Assembly: GCA_020226215.1 (NCBI GenBank)
Contig: CM035226.1
Coordinates: 92,032,895 to 92,096,894, forward strand
DNA length: 64,000 bases
Direction of reading: 5' to 3'
From: Sindora glabra
Lineage: Eukaryota > Streptophyta > Magnoliopsida > Fabales > Fabaceae
Each line of letters opens with the position of its first letter. Position 1 is the first letter of the stretch. Of the stretch, positions 12,501 through 25,320 are shown in pieces. The notes below the pieces were generated by a model. That model was given only the letters and a program-made list of their open reading frames with translations. It had not been told where the DNA came from and did no database searches. The position numbers and the translations under genes were made by a program.

Positions 12501-15500
12501 TCTTTTTAGTTTTCCAAATTATATTCTTTAACAAATATACATCACTTTAAAAAATAATAAATATTTTTGATACAGTAGTATGAGATGTTATTTATGAAAC
12601 TTTTTCTCCTTGACATTTTTTATTCAATTCAAATTTAAAATAGTATATATATGAGTGTTTGTATATGTATTAAGTGACTTGTTATTTTTACTAGAATAAA
12701 AAATTCACACTTTGTATAGCTTTTGTTGACAAGAACTTTGATAGAGTATGATAAAATAAAAAATTACATTTTATTTATCTATACTTTCCTTTTACTTAAT
12801 TCACTTTTGATTTTAAGTATTGTAATTTATCCACTCGTGCTTTCAGAACTTTAATGCTTTATCCATTTAAATTAGTGTAAAATTTAACAAAAAAGTTATA
12901 TACATTATTTGTGATCTTTAATTCTTGAAATTTTGATTCAATTGACACTTAGAACTAAGTTACTTCCCAAAAAAAAAATTTAATTCTATTACAATTTAGT
13001 TAACAACGGGAGTGAATAGGTTTTGGGGTGACAGAGCGCGGGTATGGTAAGAAAATTTGTCTTGCAAGGCACGACATATATGAGTTTCTTAATAATTTAA
13101 CTATTTGAAATGCTTTTTAATTTTTTAATTTAACTATTAAATAAAATTGAGAAAAAACTAATAAAGAAAGTAAAAAAAAATATTATTATTATCCTAATTT
13201 TGTAATTTGTTGACTAAATTATATGTATTTTTGGATTTATGTACTAAGACTATATTAAATGTTATGTATTATTTGTATTTGAATTTTAAATATACAAAAT
13301 TTAAAAATTTTATTAAATTTTTTAAAGTTTGAGTTTTATTATTTTTTCCATCGGTGCTTGCAGATTGCAAGGACAAAGCATTAACTTATCGCGTCTTACT
13401 TGATGGGTACATGGCAAAGTAGTATGAAGCAAAATAATTTGAAATAAATTTGCCCTATTGTCATCCCTACTTTGAATATATAATTTTTTATTTCTTTAAT
13501 TTCTCTTTAGATCTTGTGATATTTATTTCAAATTTTAAAATATATTTTATATTTTACAATATCACAACCCCTCCTATTATAAAAAGAAAAAAAGTTACAT
13601 TTATTATTAAGTGTACATTTAATTTGTGATTTTTGTCATGATACTAAAATTATAGTAGTAAGATTAATGGATTATGCGGTGAGATGAGAGTGAAACCAGC
13701 AATAGTATTGAGAAATAAAATTAAGATCCTACAATTGATATTCATTTGAGAAATTAAGAATCTATCACTTTTATTTTGATGACGCGAGCACTGATTGCTT
13801 CGTTAATTACTTTTATAGACATGAATTAATTCTGAATTCAACTAGAAACGGTCTTTTTTTCTGCAGACATTTTTTTTTGCCACATTTCAGGAGATTTTTG
13901 AGATTGTTGAAAAGTGACTCCGAGAGATTTGAATTTATTTCCCCTGCGAGCCCAAAGTCATAAGAAACTTTCATGTTAAATGACAAGCCACGGTTCATTG
14001 ATTCATATTATTAGCACAAAAATATCCTGTAACTTATTCCATTAAAAACTTAATGTAACACATAGACTCAGAAAATCTCCTAATATTTTTCCCCCTAAAG
14101 TGCAGGTCCTAATTCAAAATTATCTAGTGGTAGGAGGATGCATGAGGTACCGATGGTTGGAATGGAAGTAGCCAAGTTGAGTTAAATTTTGTCTAAAATA
14201 GATGCCTGATTTGATTTATATATAAAATTTTTAAAGTTAGGCCTAACTTCTATATAAGCTTATTAATAATTAATAAATATTTTTAAAAAATACTATTAAG
14301 AATAGAAATAAGTTGAGTTGAAAATTTTGATATTAGTGAGCATAACTTAATTAACATAGAAAGTTGCTCAAATTTAAACTAATAATAATATTTTAATTTG
14401 ATCTTGCCTCAACAAAAAATTGTAAAGCTTGAAGTTTAACTCAATTCAAACTTGATTCGATCCCAAAATAAGTATAAATGTTATAATAATAATTATAAAT
14501 TAATTATCTAAATATAAAGTTAAAATTAAGAGAACAAAGATATATTAAAAATTTTCTTATATTTTTCAAAATTTATATAAAATTTTCTTCTAAATTATAT
14601 ATATTGTATAATTTAATATATAAAAAAATTGAGCTAACCTAATAAATTAATGGGCTAGACTTTAAATAATATAATGTAGCCTATTTTGTAAAAAGGCCTA
14701 AAATTTTGATCAAAACTTGTTCTATTTTACAAATAAACTAAGTTAGGCTAAATCAAAAATAAATCAAGCCATTAGAGACCTATAGATTGGGTGGCCTACT
14801 TTCATTATTAACTATTGGTAAGGTTTTCTATTGATAATCATGAAAGTGGGGTTCAAATTTTCTCCCTATTTCTCCCCACCTCTATTTAAGTGATATTCTA
14901 CTAGGCTACTAGTGATAGTGATTGTCTAGCTTGATCGAGCAAAGAGAATATTTTTATTTTTTTATCTAATGAGCTCCTCTTTTTAAGCTCTACCTTATTG
15001 ATAGCAATGAATGTTTAGCTTGATCAAAGGGAGAGATTTTTATTTATTTTGTAGACACACAAATTGTGTACCTAAAACACTATTGGAAATCTTGGCATTT
15101 CCAATGAATTTGATCTATTGGAACAAATAAAAATTTTTATAAAAAAATGTGTAACCAAATTTAAAAGTCTCTCTATTTTTTACATGTTTATCTTTGTTAG
15201 AAATCTATCAAAAATTTTTAAAAAATCTATTAGAAATGTAGTGCTAATTTTTATGTTTAGAATCTCATTTTTTCTAATGGAAAATTCGAATGCCATGAAA
15301 TAGCATGCAAGAACTTTTCCCTCTCACTTTTCCAAATTCTCTTGTTGCACATTAGAATTTTTGAAGTTTGTTGACCTTCATTCCTATAATTTAGAGATAA
15401 ATGTGCAATATCTAAATCAATTAAACCATTTCTAGTACTTTATTTGCTAATTATATCAATTGATTTTTAACATCTTTTTGTTGTTTTGTGTAGTTTTGGC

Positions 15501-16250
15501 CTATGGTCTTGCAAGAATTTTTTCCTTCCATTATCTTTGTGCCTAGACAGAGATTATTACTTTATTTCTTTTATTTATTTACAAATGTTTAGTTTATTTA
15601 ATTAATTTTTTTAGTTTCATTTATATGTTAAATAGAATAATATGTTCAATTTATTTAATTTAGTTAATTGCTTAATTAATACTTTATTAGGGAGGCCTAA
15701 GTATTTAAGTTCTTTAATTAAGTTCTTACATAATTTTATTTATTACATTGCATGCTTTGTTATAAAAGCTTATTACTTTTACTAGTAAGTTGATTAGAAT
15801 AATTTATTTACTTAATCAAAAGCAATAATTTTAAATGTTTAGTTAATTTTGTTTAGTTAATTAGAACAATATTGTTCAGTTAATTCATATATTTAATTAG
15901 AAGAATTAATTTTAAATGTTCAATTAATGTATTTATTTTATTAGAATAATTAATTTTAAATATTTAGTTAATTTTATTTATTTAATTATTCAATGATTAA
16001 TTAGAAATATTTATTTAATTTATTTAGTTTATTACTTAGTCAATATATTTACTTATTCATAATGGTTAATTTTATTTACTTAATTATTATGTTCAATTAG
16101 AGATATTTAATTAGTTTTATTTATATAATTAAAAAGGTTTATTTAATTTATTTATTTTATTACTCAATTAGTTTATTTACTTAATTAAAATAGTTAATTT
16201 TAAATATTTAGTTAATTATTGATTTAATTAAAAGAATTTATTTATTAATA
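9592..16250. other. AT-rich intergenic region, no gene seen
   Basis: No coding region can be supported. About 10240-10950 is more mixed in composition and contains CTATAAATAC on the minus strand (10662-10671), so it could be a promoter-bearing repeat or LTR fragment. About 14160-14790 has repeated AAGTTGAGTT/AACTCAACTT-like words typical of decayed elements. About 15560-16250 is a degenerate array of TTTATTTAATTAG-like words. Small open frames at 10499-10696, 13813-13998 and 15118-15303 show no recognisable domain. Confidence 0.45.
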
Positions 16251-16413
16251 ATAAATGGCTAGACAAGGACGTGATGGAGGTTAATCAAGATAAGGTAATT
16301 CCACTCCTATTAATAGGTTATCACCACACACTCACATTCTTTTTAGGTACACATTTGTGTCCACATCTAGTATTATTAAAAGACTGACTTGGTCACTGAC
16401 ATCGCAACTTTCA
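16251..16413 (+). pseudogene. Possible 5' piece of an older CACTA TNPA-like gene
   Basis: Starts near an ATG (about 16256) followed by a short MARQGRDGG-like frame that soon hits stops. It lies directly left of the gypsy-like solo LTR. The sequence to the right of that LTR, at 32752, continues an open stretch in the same direction. I read both as parts of the transposase gene whose better-preserved domain is at 41128-41640. This piece alone would not be recognisable. Confidence 0.25.
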
Positions 16414-17960
16414 TGTCATATCCTAACATTTAAGTTTTATAAATTCTAATACTTGTGAAAAATTATTTATTATTTGGTTAATATTTGAATTTTAAATTTA
16501 TTTTTCAAATTAAAAGGTTTTTAAAAAAATGATGTTTAAAGGGAGTATTTATGTATGATCATCATCGAGATGAAATTAGATTAAAATAATTTTTACAAGA
16601 AATTTCTTATGAGTTAAGAAATAAATTTTAATGATTATGTGGGCATGGATTTATAAAATCATTTATTTGTATTTTACGAATCCTTTTTGAGAATTGAAAA
16701 ATATTAAAATATTTATTTTATTTTAAGAATCCCAAATTTATGAAAATATTACAAATATATATTTATGTTTTTATGAGAGGAAAATGAAAATAATTAAGTT
16801 AGGAATTTTAAATAAAATCAATTTTTATGAAAAATAAAATTTTCTAAACTAAATGAATGGTCAAGATTGAAGTGAATAGAAATCGAGGGAGGAGATTTAA
16901 AGAAGTGGGCTTACGGTGAACCATGATACACGGGATAAAAACCTAAGGCTACATTTATTTATTTTTTTCCTCTTCCTTTTTCTGTAACGTTGGTTGCTGC
17001 CCCCTCTTTTTACTGTTTTCAAAATTTTTCTGCACACTTTCTCTCTTACTTTTTTCTTTTCTCCCAGCAGCTTCCTTTCCCGTCAGTCCCGTACTCTCTT
17101 TCTCTCGGTTTTTCAGCCGCTGCTCTTCGGTTTTTCTGCTGTCCACCGCCTCCATCTCTCTCTCTCGATTCCAGCTGCGGTGTCGCCTCCTGCTGCCACT
17201 AGATGCTGCCTTTCGCTAGCATTTGCGATGCACACATAGCAGCTGGCCTCTGCTGCTTTCAACTTCTTCGCTGGGCATGGAAGCTATCGGACGTGATCAT
17301 GGGAGCTACTGTAGCGTGTTTGGGTTTCTAGTTCTCTGCCTTGGTCCTCTTGTTTTCCAGCCACTGAGATTGTTGCTGTTCCGTCCATGAAAATATTTTG
17401 TCTGACTACCTCTCATACATCCTTGCAAGCAGAGCTGCAAGATTTTCCTTAGACGGTGGCCCTACGGGGTCTCTTGGGCGCTTTTTTACTTTGCTGGAAT
17501 TCCGGAAACATTGGCCACCGTTGGAGCTTTAGCCGGTCACCATATTGAAAGGTAAATTATTCCTTACCATAAAACCATAATATTTATGAAGGTTGGGGTC
17601 TAGCTTAGGAAACCCTATATATATAGAGAAAGAGATTCTGAATGAATGATAACAACTTAGAGAAAATGTAATTTTACACTATAAGGAGTCAGAGTATTAT
17701 ACTCGTGATGTTTCTGGTTCTTGAAAATTTATTTAGAAAACCCAATTTTGTATAAGCTTAAAATAAGTGAAAATAGGTTGAGGAACATGGTTTTTATGAT
17801 ATAGACTATTATTATGATTGAAATAGTTTGAGAAAAATATATTTTAATATTATAGTTAATTTAAGTTCGAATTGAAGAACTCCCAAACATGTGATATGGA
17901 ACAAAGTTAGAAAATATTAAAAAAATTAAGTATATGAGTTTATTAAACAAAATGGTTAGA

Positions 17961-18310
17961 CACTATAATAAATTTATCAATTTCCGATGTTATTTCCTGA
18001 CGAATCTCCAATGATCGACATAAGAAATTCATTGAAAATTTGTCAGAATGTTAATTAGTAATTAAAAAAATTATATGTTATTTTTTTTTTTTTTGTTTGT
18101 ATCCATTAGATATTCTCCTTTAGGCGTGGGAAAAAAGTAATAAATAATTTTACAAAATTAAAAAAGTTTCACATTGTAGAAAATTTTGCTGATGTGGTGT
18201 TTTCGACGTCTACAAGCATCAGAATGTTGTGTAAAATTTCTAAAATATTTTGAAATAGAAATTGCCAGCCATGTTTCCAACGTTGTTGGACATCAGAATG
18301 TCGTTGGAAA
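17961..18310 (+). repeat. Left terminal and subterminal repeats of the CACTA element
   Basis: Begins with the CACTA end, followed by several copies of words such as CATCAGAATGT, CCAACGTTGTTGG and CGACGT in both orientations. The stretch 18269-18310 is partly self-complementary. In CACTA elements such repeats bind the TNPA protein. Confidence 0.6.
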
Positions 18311-20040
18311 ACTTGCAATTATTTCCCAAAATCACAAAGCTCTCGATCCCCTTTTATTTTGGCACTCTATCAGCCATTCTTGCCCTAACGCCACCACTCC
18401 TTACCAACCCTTCTCACCATCGCCCAAGCCACGAAGAGCCTTGTTTGTTTGAAGGTTTGTTTGGATCATTAATCACTTCATCTTCTTCACCCAAAGCTGA
18501 CAATTTGTTTTTTAGCTTTTCATAGTTTACTTGTGGTTTGGATTGTCGATCCCCTTGTTTCTGTTTCCCTATTCCCTTGTTTTTGTACTCACTTAAAATT
18601 CTAAATTGTTTACTTTGCTTCATAATATTGATATAAATTGTTTGCTCTGCTTCACTTACTTGCTTTTTTAAAGCAATGTTAACAACATTTTGGATGATAT
18701 AAGGCAGTTTAAAATATAATGGTGTTCAAAAGCATCAAGTTAGGATTGTTTCTATCCTTATTCATTTGTGATATCTTGAAAATCCACATCTGAAAATTTG
18801 ATTTGAAAGTTAAAAATACTTGCCTAGAGGCTCTCCTTTACGGGAGAATTGATAGTGGCTTTCATATAATTGGGCGATGAATCTAAAATTTCAATTGGGG
18901 TTCCTGTATCAACTGATCAAAGCATTGAAGGAGTACCGAACTAGGAATTTGATCCTTTGCCGGATGCATGATTTTCTGCTTGATATCCTTTTAAGCCTGA
19001 TTGATCTCAGTTTCTTACTGATTCCTAATCTCACAGATTCACAATAAACTAAATCTTCTATACTAGTAGTCTCAGATTTTGCCTTATTGGATTCAGTTTC
19101 AAACTGATGAGATGAAATCATCCTGAATAAAAAAATTCTGCATTAAGTAGCTTTAGAAAATCTAAATGAACCAAACAAGAAGGGGAAAAAATGAAGAAAG
19201 AAAGTTATTACATACTTGTTTATGACTCTCCTTTTTCTTTTTAAATTGGAAAAAGAAAGGATATATAGTTATACCTTAATTATCTGGGTAATAATAGTTA
19301 TACCTTGGAATAATAATTCTCTCTCTGTTGTTAGCTAACTTTATAATTTATATTTTTTTTAGGTTTTAAGGCATCAATCACAACTTTTATTGTTCAAAAA
19401 TTTATTTTCTAGAACATATTTCCCTGCTACTAAGTTTGAAGGTGGTGTAGGTGTAGGTATATAACCTGTAATTGTGTTGGATGTTTGAGTCTAATATCTA
19501 GTTTCTACAATTTGCTTATACTTTTTTTACTACAAAACCTTTTTAGTTCAAAACATATTGCTTTGGTGACTAATATAAAATTTTATGTTTTAGGAATTAA
19601 TCTGTCTTTTGGATCAAACTTTAAATTAATTTATGCCTATTTAAACAAGATTAAAATGATATTTATAAGAGAATTCTTTTACATTCTTTTGTCTTGTAAA
19701 ACTGGTTGAGCTTAAAAGCAAAACCAACCCTTTCTTGAATTCTCTCTCCTTATAAATACATACATACATAAAGTTTGTTTGATTTTGTTAAATTGCTAAT
19801 CTGTATAGTCCATATTCTAAAATGTTGGACTTGTCTTTAATTTATGGTATGCACTACTAGTTATATTTCCTTTTTCTAGTAAAATTAACTTAGAAGTAAC
19901 ATGAATTTACTTTAGAATTGAAATTTAAAAATTTGGTTAACCTTATAAAATTTTTGTCTCTGTAATTTGGAATGTCATGCTTTATCTTGATGGTAGCTTT
20001 GTTGAAATAGGCGTTGAAGGTGAATTACAAAGTTAAGTAA

Positions 20041-20340
20041 AAAACGCAGAATAAAGAAAATAACATGGATTTTAAAGTTGGTAGGGGAGAAAGTCATCAT
20101 TCTAAGCTTAGTTTCTCAAATTCTGTACTATCCCAATACATAGAGGATGCTAATTCTAGTGGAGCTCCAACACACAGAGATATTAATTCTTGGCATTGAA
20201 TAATGAAGGGGTGTTATTCTTTTGAGGATTTAAAATTTCGTGTGTTTGCTTCTTCATGGATTACTGATAAGTTTGTTGCATTGAAGCTTGGAAACCCAAT
20301 TATGGTGTTGAGTGATTATTATGCATGGAATTAATCAGTT
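20041..20340 (+). pseudogene. Unidentified coding-like fragment inside the CACTA element
   Basis: A plus-strand stretch reads with protein-like composition in two blocks. One contains SNSVLSQYIEDANSSGAPTH (about 20120-20180) before a stop. The other, in a shifted frame, contains FASSWITDKFVALKLGNPIM (about 20248-20307). I do not recognise the family. Its position just left of the pectinesterase fragment suggests a second piece of captured host DNA, but this is inference. Confidence 0.3.
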
Positions 20341-20661
20341 TTAGTTCACACCATCCACATTGTCCTGTAAATGATAATGATTACTTCATTTTTGCAAAAT
20401 ATAAATAGGAAGTATAACAACAAATTCTATTTTCATCCAATAATCTTCGTCCATATTTTTTGCTACTTCATGTTTTGTGTTGTTTATATATCCTTATATA
20501 GATTATCTTTAATTTTGAAGAGATTGATTTTATATTTTACATTTTGGTCACTTTTTATGGTTTGATGATGTAGTTTACAAGATCAAAGCGTGACAAGAAT
20601 GATGATTCCAAATTATTTTTTATATCCTTATATAAATTATCTTTAATTTAGATAGCCATTA

Positions 20662-21029
20662 GGAACATATGGCTCTACAACTGTTGCTGTGAACGTAGCT
20701 TATTTCATAGCAAAAAACATCACTTTCAAAATATGTAAATAGCTATTATAAACATGTGCCCTGTTTCTATCCACTTTGTTTTGTAGAAGCTAATTACTAT
20801 CATGATGTAACTGGGGATATAGAATACAAGCCTGGTTCCGGTGCTAAGAGCCAAAGGAAAGCAAGCAGTAACATTACGAATATCAGTAGACATAGCAACA
20901 TTCCTCAGGTGTAAATTTTTAGGAGCGTACGACATACTATATGATCACTTTAGCAGGCATTATTACAAGGACTGTTACATAGAGGGCTCCATTAATTTCA
21001 TATTTGGGTATGCCCTCTCTTTGTTTGAG
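20662..21029 (+). pseudogene. Captured pectinesterase (PME) gene fragment
   Basis: Two exon-like pieces read on the plus strand. The first (20662-20730) gives GTYGSTTVAVNVAYFIAKNI. The second (20823-21029, 69 codons, open) includes GKQAVTLRIS, CKFLGAYDILYDH, RHYYKDCYIEGS and INFIFGYALSLFE, then a GTAAG donor. Between them is a short intron-like gap ending in AG. This is the core of a plant cell-wall pectin methylesterase, which demethylesterifies homogalacturonan. Conserved sites are altered: the usual GAQDTL is GAYDIL and DFIFG is NFIFG, so the oxyanion-hole Gln and both catalytic Asp residues are lost. No signal peptide, N-terminal part or later YLGRPW-type motif was found. It is a dead fragment carried within the CACTA element. 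Confidence 0.8.
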
Positions 21030-21300
21030 GTAAGATTCATTTTTTTCTGTTTTCTAACATAATAAAAATACATGGGTAATTAAACTTTGCTACTGTTCGA
21101 GGTAAGATTTATTATTATTTCCTTTCTATTGTATAATAAAAAAATCTTATCTATTTCATGGGTGAAATATAATATTATGTTAATTGAATACTCATCACTC
21201 ATCATGGGTGGTAGAAAAAAAAAAAGAAAAAATGCAATAAAATGAAAACTTAAACTTCAATAAAAAACAATAATAGGAAATTTTAACAATTTATTAGTTC

Positions 21301-21400
21301 TTATGACTAAAACCCATAGGAAATTACTAAAACTTAAACTTCAATCAATAATAATGGCAATATATGAGGTACTTATGACTAAAACCCATAGGAAATTACT
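21301..21400 (+). repeat. Direct repeat, 72-bp period
   Basis: TTATGACTAAAACCCATAGG and the following AAATTACTA occur at 21301 and again at 21373. A partial third copy of the intervening AACTTAAACTTCAAT words lies just upstream near 21247. The repeat lies within the CACTA element, right of the pectinesterase fragment. Confidence 0.7.
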
Positions 21401-24026
21401 AGTTCTTACTTACATCATTGTTTTCTTGAGTATAAAAGAAAGCGAAAGATGCAATTTCCACTTATCATGTTATCATGGATTCATATGGTCGGACGAATAA
21501 CGGGATATTTGGACTTAAAATTTTTAATATATTATTTAAGATTCTTATTGGTAGCATACCTTTTAATGCCAATATCTACTTACTTGGATTTATTATTTGT
21601 CTTTCTGTTTCTTTCAAGTTGAAAGTCTATTAGATCAATTCGTGGTAAACCAAATTATTAGTGTGACATAGAACCATTTCTTGATAATGAAAGTTATGAG
21701 AATCTCAGTTGGAATGTTTTCCTTGGATGAAGGTCCCTTGCACATAAAATTTAACATATTCCCTAATGCATGTTCCATTTTTAATCTGATAGTATCATGG
21801 ACATGGCTCTTTAAGTGGGATATGAAGTGTTTTCCTCTTTCCTATTTTTAATCTTTTTCATTGTTGCGTCATGTTTGGAAGAAAGTGGAGAAGGATACTG
21901 TGCAGATCGAGTCTTTTCTTTGTTGGATCATAACCAAAGAAGAACTAAACCCTCTGTTTTGTATTACTTGGTTACTCAACTAGTTTATAAATCAGCATCA
22001 AAGAGAATGCGCCAAAAGAGGTATTGTTTTCTTCTTAGTTGTTATTATTATCTTACTGTTGCAGGTGTTGTTTTATGGTCTCAATTATTTTTTCAAAATT
22101 ACTTTCGTATAGTTATTTTCTATTAACTTTTTGTTGAAAATTATATAGTAGAAGAGAAGTCACTATCTTCTATTGAGTTTTTGATGTGCCAAGAAATTTT
22201 TGTAAGTAGTATGTATAAAGGTGAAGGATCACGCCAATGTAGGCATGTATTAATTTTAGTGATATCAGAACCCTACTTGTAAGAGACGAAGTCATGAGTC
22301 TTAAACATGAAACTTGTAACTTTTTTAGAGAAGTTAGAAGCTTTATCTTGAATGAGCCTCTAATAAATCCAATTATAGTGGATTGCATTATGCTTTTCGA
22401 AAATTTTTGTAATTAACTTAGTTCATTGAATTGGTTTAAAGTGTCTAGGTGGCTTTGATACAAAGCAATATTCTTGTTGATTTATATTGTTTCTATAATA
22501 AATTAAATTTTATTACTCCTAAAATTTTAAATTTTAAGGTAATGTAATAGTTTTAAAAATGATTAAATGAGATTGTTTGATCAGATCCATTGAAAATAAA
22601 TAATTATAATTAAATAATTTTAATTTAATAAATTTTAAATTTGTATATCACTTTGAATTTCAAGAACCTTGTAATACATATTTTTATTCTATTTGAATTT
22701 TCCTTCCTCAATGATGAGTTTATCTTTGGATAAAATAATTAAATTTTTTGGGGTAAAATTTAAGTTTTTCTAAAAGAATTAATTTAGTTTGAAAAAGTTG
22801 AGGTTTGATTCTAACAAAAAAATATGGTATTGTTCAAGAAATATTTGAGAAGTTTAATATTTGAAAAGCTTAATGTCAGACTTCTTTTTTAGATAGGTGC
22901 TTATGGTAGATTTACATTACAAGATAACTCTTGTCATGACTATATAGGACTTAAAATATTTTTAAAGCATTATAATTAGCCTTTTAAGTTGTAGATTTAT
23001 ATACAAATAGAATTAGCATCGGTTGCTTCCTAAGGTCACTAGAAAACTTGTTGGCTTTGGAGGAGAGAGACAACCAAAGAAATACTTGGAAACCAAGGAA
23101 AAAATAGTCACAATAAAGCTATAAGCTCCTCTTGACCACAAAAAAAAAATTGGTCGCCCCCAAAAGAAATCTCGAGTGGTCACATACAAAGCTTCATTTA
23201 TAAAAGGACAAGATCCTTAGAAGACATAAGAGAGTTACAACCAAAATTATGAAATCTAGTTAGAAAATCATATCAAATCCTCTTGTTTCAGTTATTTAAA
23301 TAATTTTATTAAATTATTTTAAATAATATGTTAAATTATTTTAAATTCTTTAATTCAAAAAATATTATAAGAAATTATAATATATAAAAATTATAAGAAA
23401 ATATTTAAAATTATAAGAAAATAAATCTAGAAAATGTTTTAAATAATAATAAAATAATTTTATTTTAAATATTTAATTTATTTACATATATAAATTCAAT
23501 TACATATCTAGATTTAACTTTCCTACCATATTTATTTCTCTTGATACTAAATGTTAATTTTTTCCTAGAATTTGAAGGCTAAAATTGAAGAGTGATTAAT
23601 CTAATATATTTGGGGATTAGTTTATTTCTATTGTGCCTTTCTTCATTATCCACAAGGTATAGTACTCTCTACCTATATGATTCTTTTTTATTCTTCTTTT
23701 ATTGTAATTCATTTCTTATTGTGATTCTTAAATTTTGTGCATTGGCACATTCAATCACACACCTTGAACCAACTTAGGGATAAAAAGTTTGAGTCAGTTT
23801 GTTATTTAGAAGAAACATTACCTTTATGTTTATTTCCATAATTTTGTTTCTTTTGAGACATTAACAAATTTCAATACTACTTACCTGAGGGCACACTTAT
23901 GCATTAGAATGAAGGTATTTTAAGAATTTGCTTTCAGCATTCTAAGACACATTATGTCATTATAATTGCAATAAATCTTTGACAATTAGTTTAGCTTGAA
24001 TCCAGACGGATGATTGCCCATTACAA
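21401..24026. other. CACTA internal region with no recognised gene
   Basis: AT-rich sequence between the pectinesterase fragment and the TNPD stump. Open frames at 21815-22126 and 23592-23777 are rich in hydrophobic residues from T-rich DNA and show no known domain. Nothing here matches the missing 3' part of the pectinesterase gene. Confidence 0.45.
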
Positions 24027-24411
24027 CATAGGTGGATGTACAATAGATTTCCAGATGACGGAAGGGGGCTCACAAATGAGTTTTTGAGCGGCATTGAGAG
24101 TTTCATATCTTATGTATAATAATAACTAAGCTATCAGAAAGATGATGTAATTAGATGTTTGTGTGGAAAGCATCGGAATAAGAGATTTTTTTCTTATAAA
24201 TGATGTCAAGCTTTGTCTTTATAAATGTGGGTCCATGGAATATTACTGGTATTGGACTAGTCATGGGGAGGCTATTCCAGTAATAGTTGCAGGTGAAAAA
24301 ATGAACTCCAACGTAAGGAGAACTTATGACATAGGTCGTTCCAAGAGGTTTGAAAGTATGATATTTGATATTGGTAATTCATATTTTGAGGACCACTTTC
24401 AGACCAACTAA
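24027..24411 (+). pseudogene. N-terminal stump of CACTA TNPD transposase
   Basis: On the plus strand 24027-24116 reads HRWMYNRFPDDGRGLTNEFL and on through SGIESFISYV before a stop. From about 24151 a frame reads IRCLCGKHRNKRFFLINDVK, then LYKCGSMEYYWYWTSHGEA, ending at 24411. This is the transposase-associated domain at the N terminus of plant En/Spm-type TNPD proteins: WMY..R start, CPC/CLC zinc-like motif, and W.SHGE at the end. The large catalytic domain that should follow is absent. Instead there is an inverted duplication and a solo LTR, then the TNPA gene. Confidence 0.75.
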
Positions 24412-24639
24412 TATAAGTCTTTAAACAGAGAATGCCAATGATTTTATAAAATGTTAGAATCTTATCAACAACCATTATGACCTCCCCATGACTAGTCCAA
24501 TACCAATATGATTGTTACACCTAGGCCATAATGGTTGTTGAGAAGATTCTAACATTTTATAAAATTATGGGCATTCTCTATTTGGAGATTTATATTAGTT
24601 GGTCTGAAAGTGGTCTTCAAAATATGAATGACCAATATC
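24248..24639. repeat. Complex inverted duplication (foldback) in the TNPD stump
   Basis: Two inverted pairs interlock. A perfect 24-bp pair joins 24248-24271 with 24481-24504. A 116-bp pair, near-identical with about ten differences by eye, joins 24367-24482 with 24524-24639. The second arm of the short pair lies in the loop of the long pair, so one simple hairpin cannot include both. The arms duplicate part of the TNPD reading frame on the opposite strand, giving spurious minus-strand frames. Confidence 0.9.
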
Positions 24640-24650
24640 ATATTGTTTAT

Positions 24651-25264
24651 TGTTGAAAATTTGGATTATTATACGCAATAGAAATTCAAAAATTTGATCC
24701 GAATTCTTCTTAGGATTCATGCAAAAGACATAAATTAATGATTAGAATTTTACTTATTAGGTATTCGTGTTTCTACTGGTCAAAACATGAGAGATCGGAT
24801 GAATCAAATACTGGCCGGAAGGTACAGCGTTTTTACGGTATTTACACAGAGTGATCAACGATCTCTCACCCTTCACGAATCTGTTAGGATGCATTTCTCT
24901 CTTTAAGATTAAGATTGAGTGTTTTCTGAGTGATTTAGGATTTTATGGAAGCTTATGAGCATGTGTAAAAGTGCTGCCCTCAAATCCCTTTTTATAGAAC
25001 TTAGGTAAGTCATAATCCTAAGGATAATATTTTCAAAATCCTAATCACACTTGACAACTCATTTTATCCTTATTCTACAGAGAGTGAGGAGAGATAGGAC
25101 TTATCTAATATTAAATAATAATATTATCTCATAATATAAATATCTTAATATTTAGATAATTGTATATAGTTATTAAATATTAAAATAATATTATCTCATA
25201 ATATATTTATCTAATATCTAATAACATAATTATTTGATATTACTTTAATATTAAATAATATAAC

Positions 25265-25320
<56 letters not shown>

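Noticed and set aside
16955..17239. Plus- and minus-strand frames in a T/C-rich stretch
   Set aside because: The region is the pyrimidine-rich leader of a gypsy-like LTR, matched by 46160-46260, and shows no protein similarity.
18909..19121. Minus-strand 70-codon frame inside the CACTA element
   Set aside because: It has a basic, Ser/Arg-rich composition but no recognisable domain, and no second exon or neighbouring match was found; not enough to call a captured gene.
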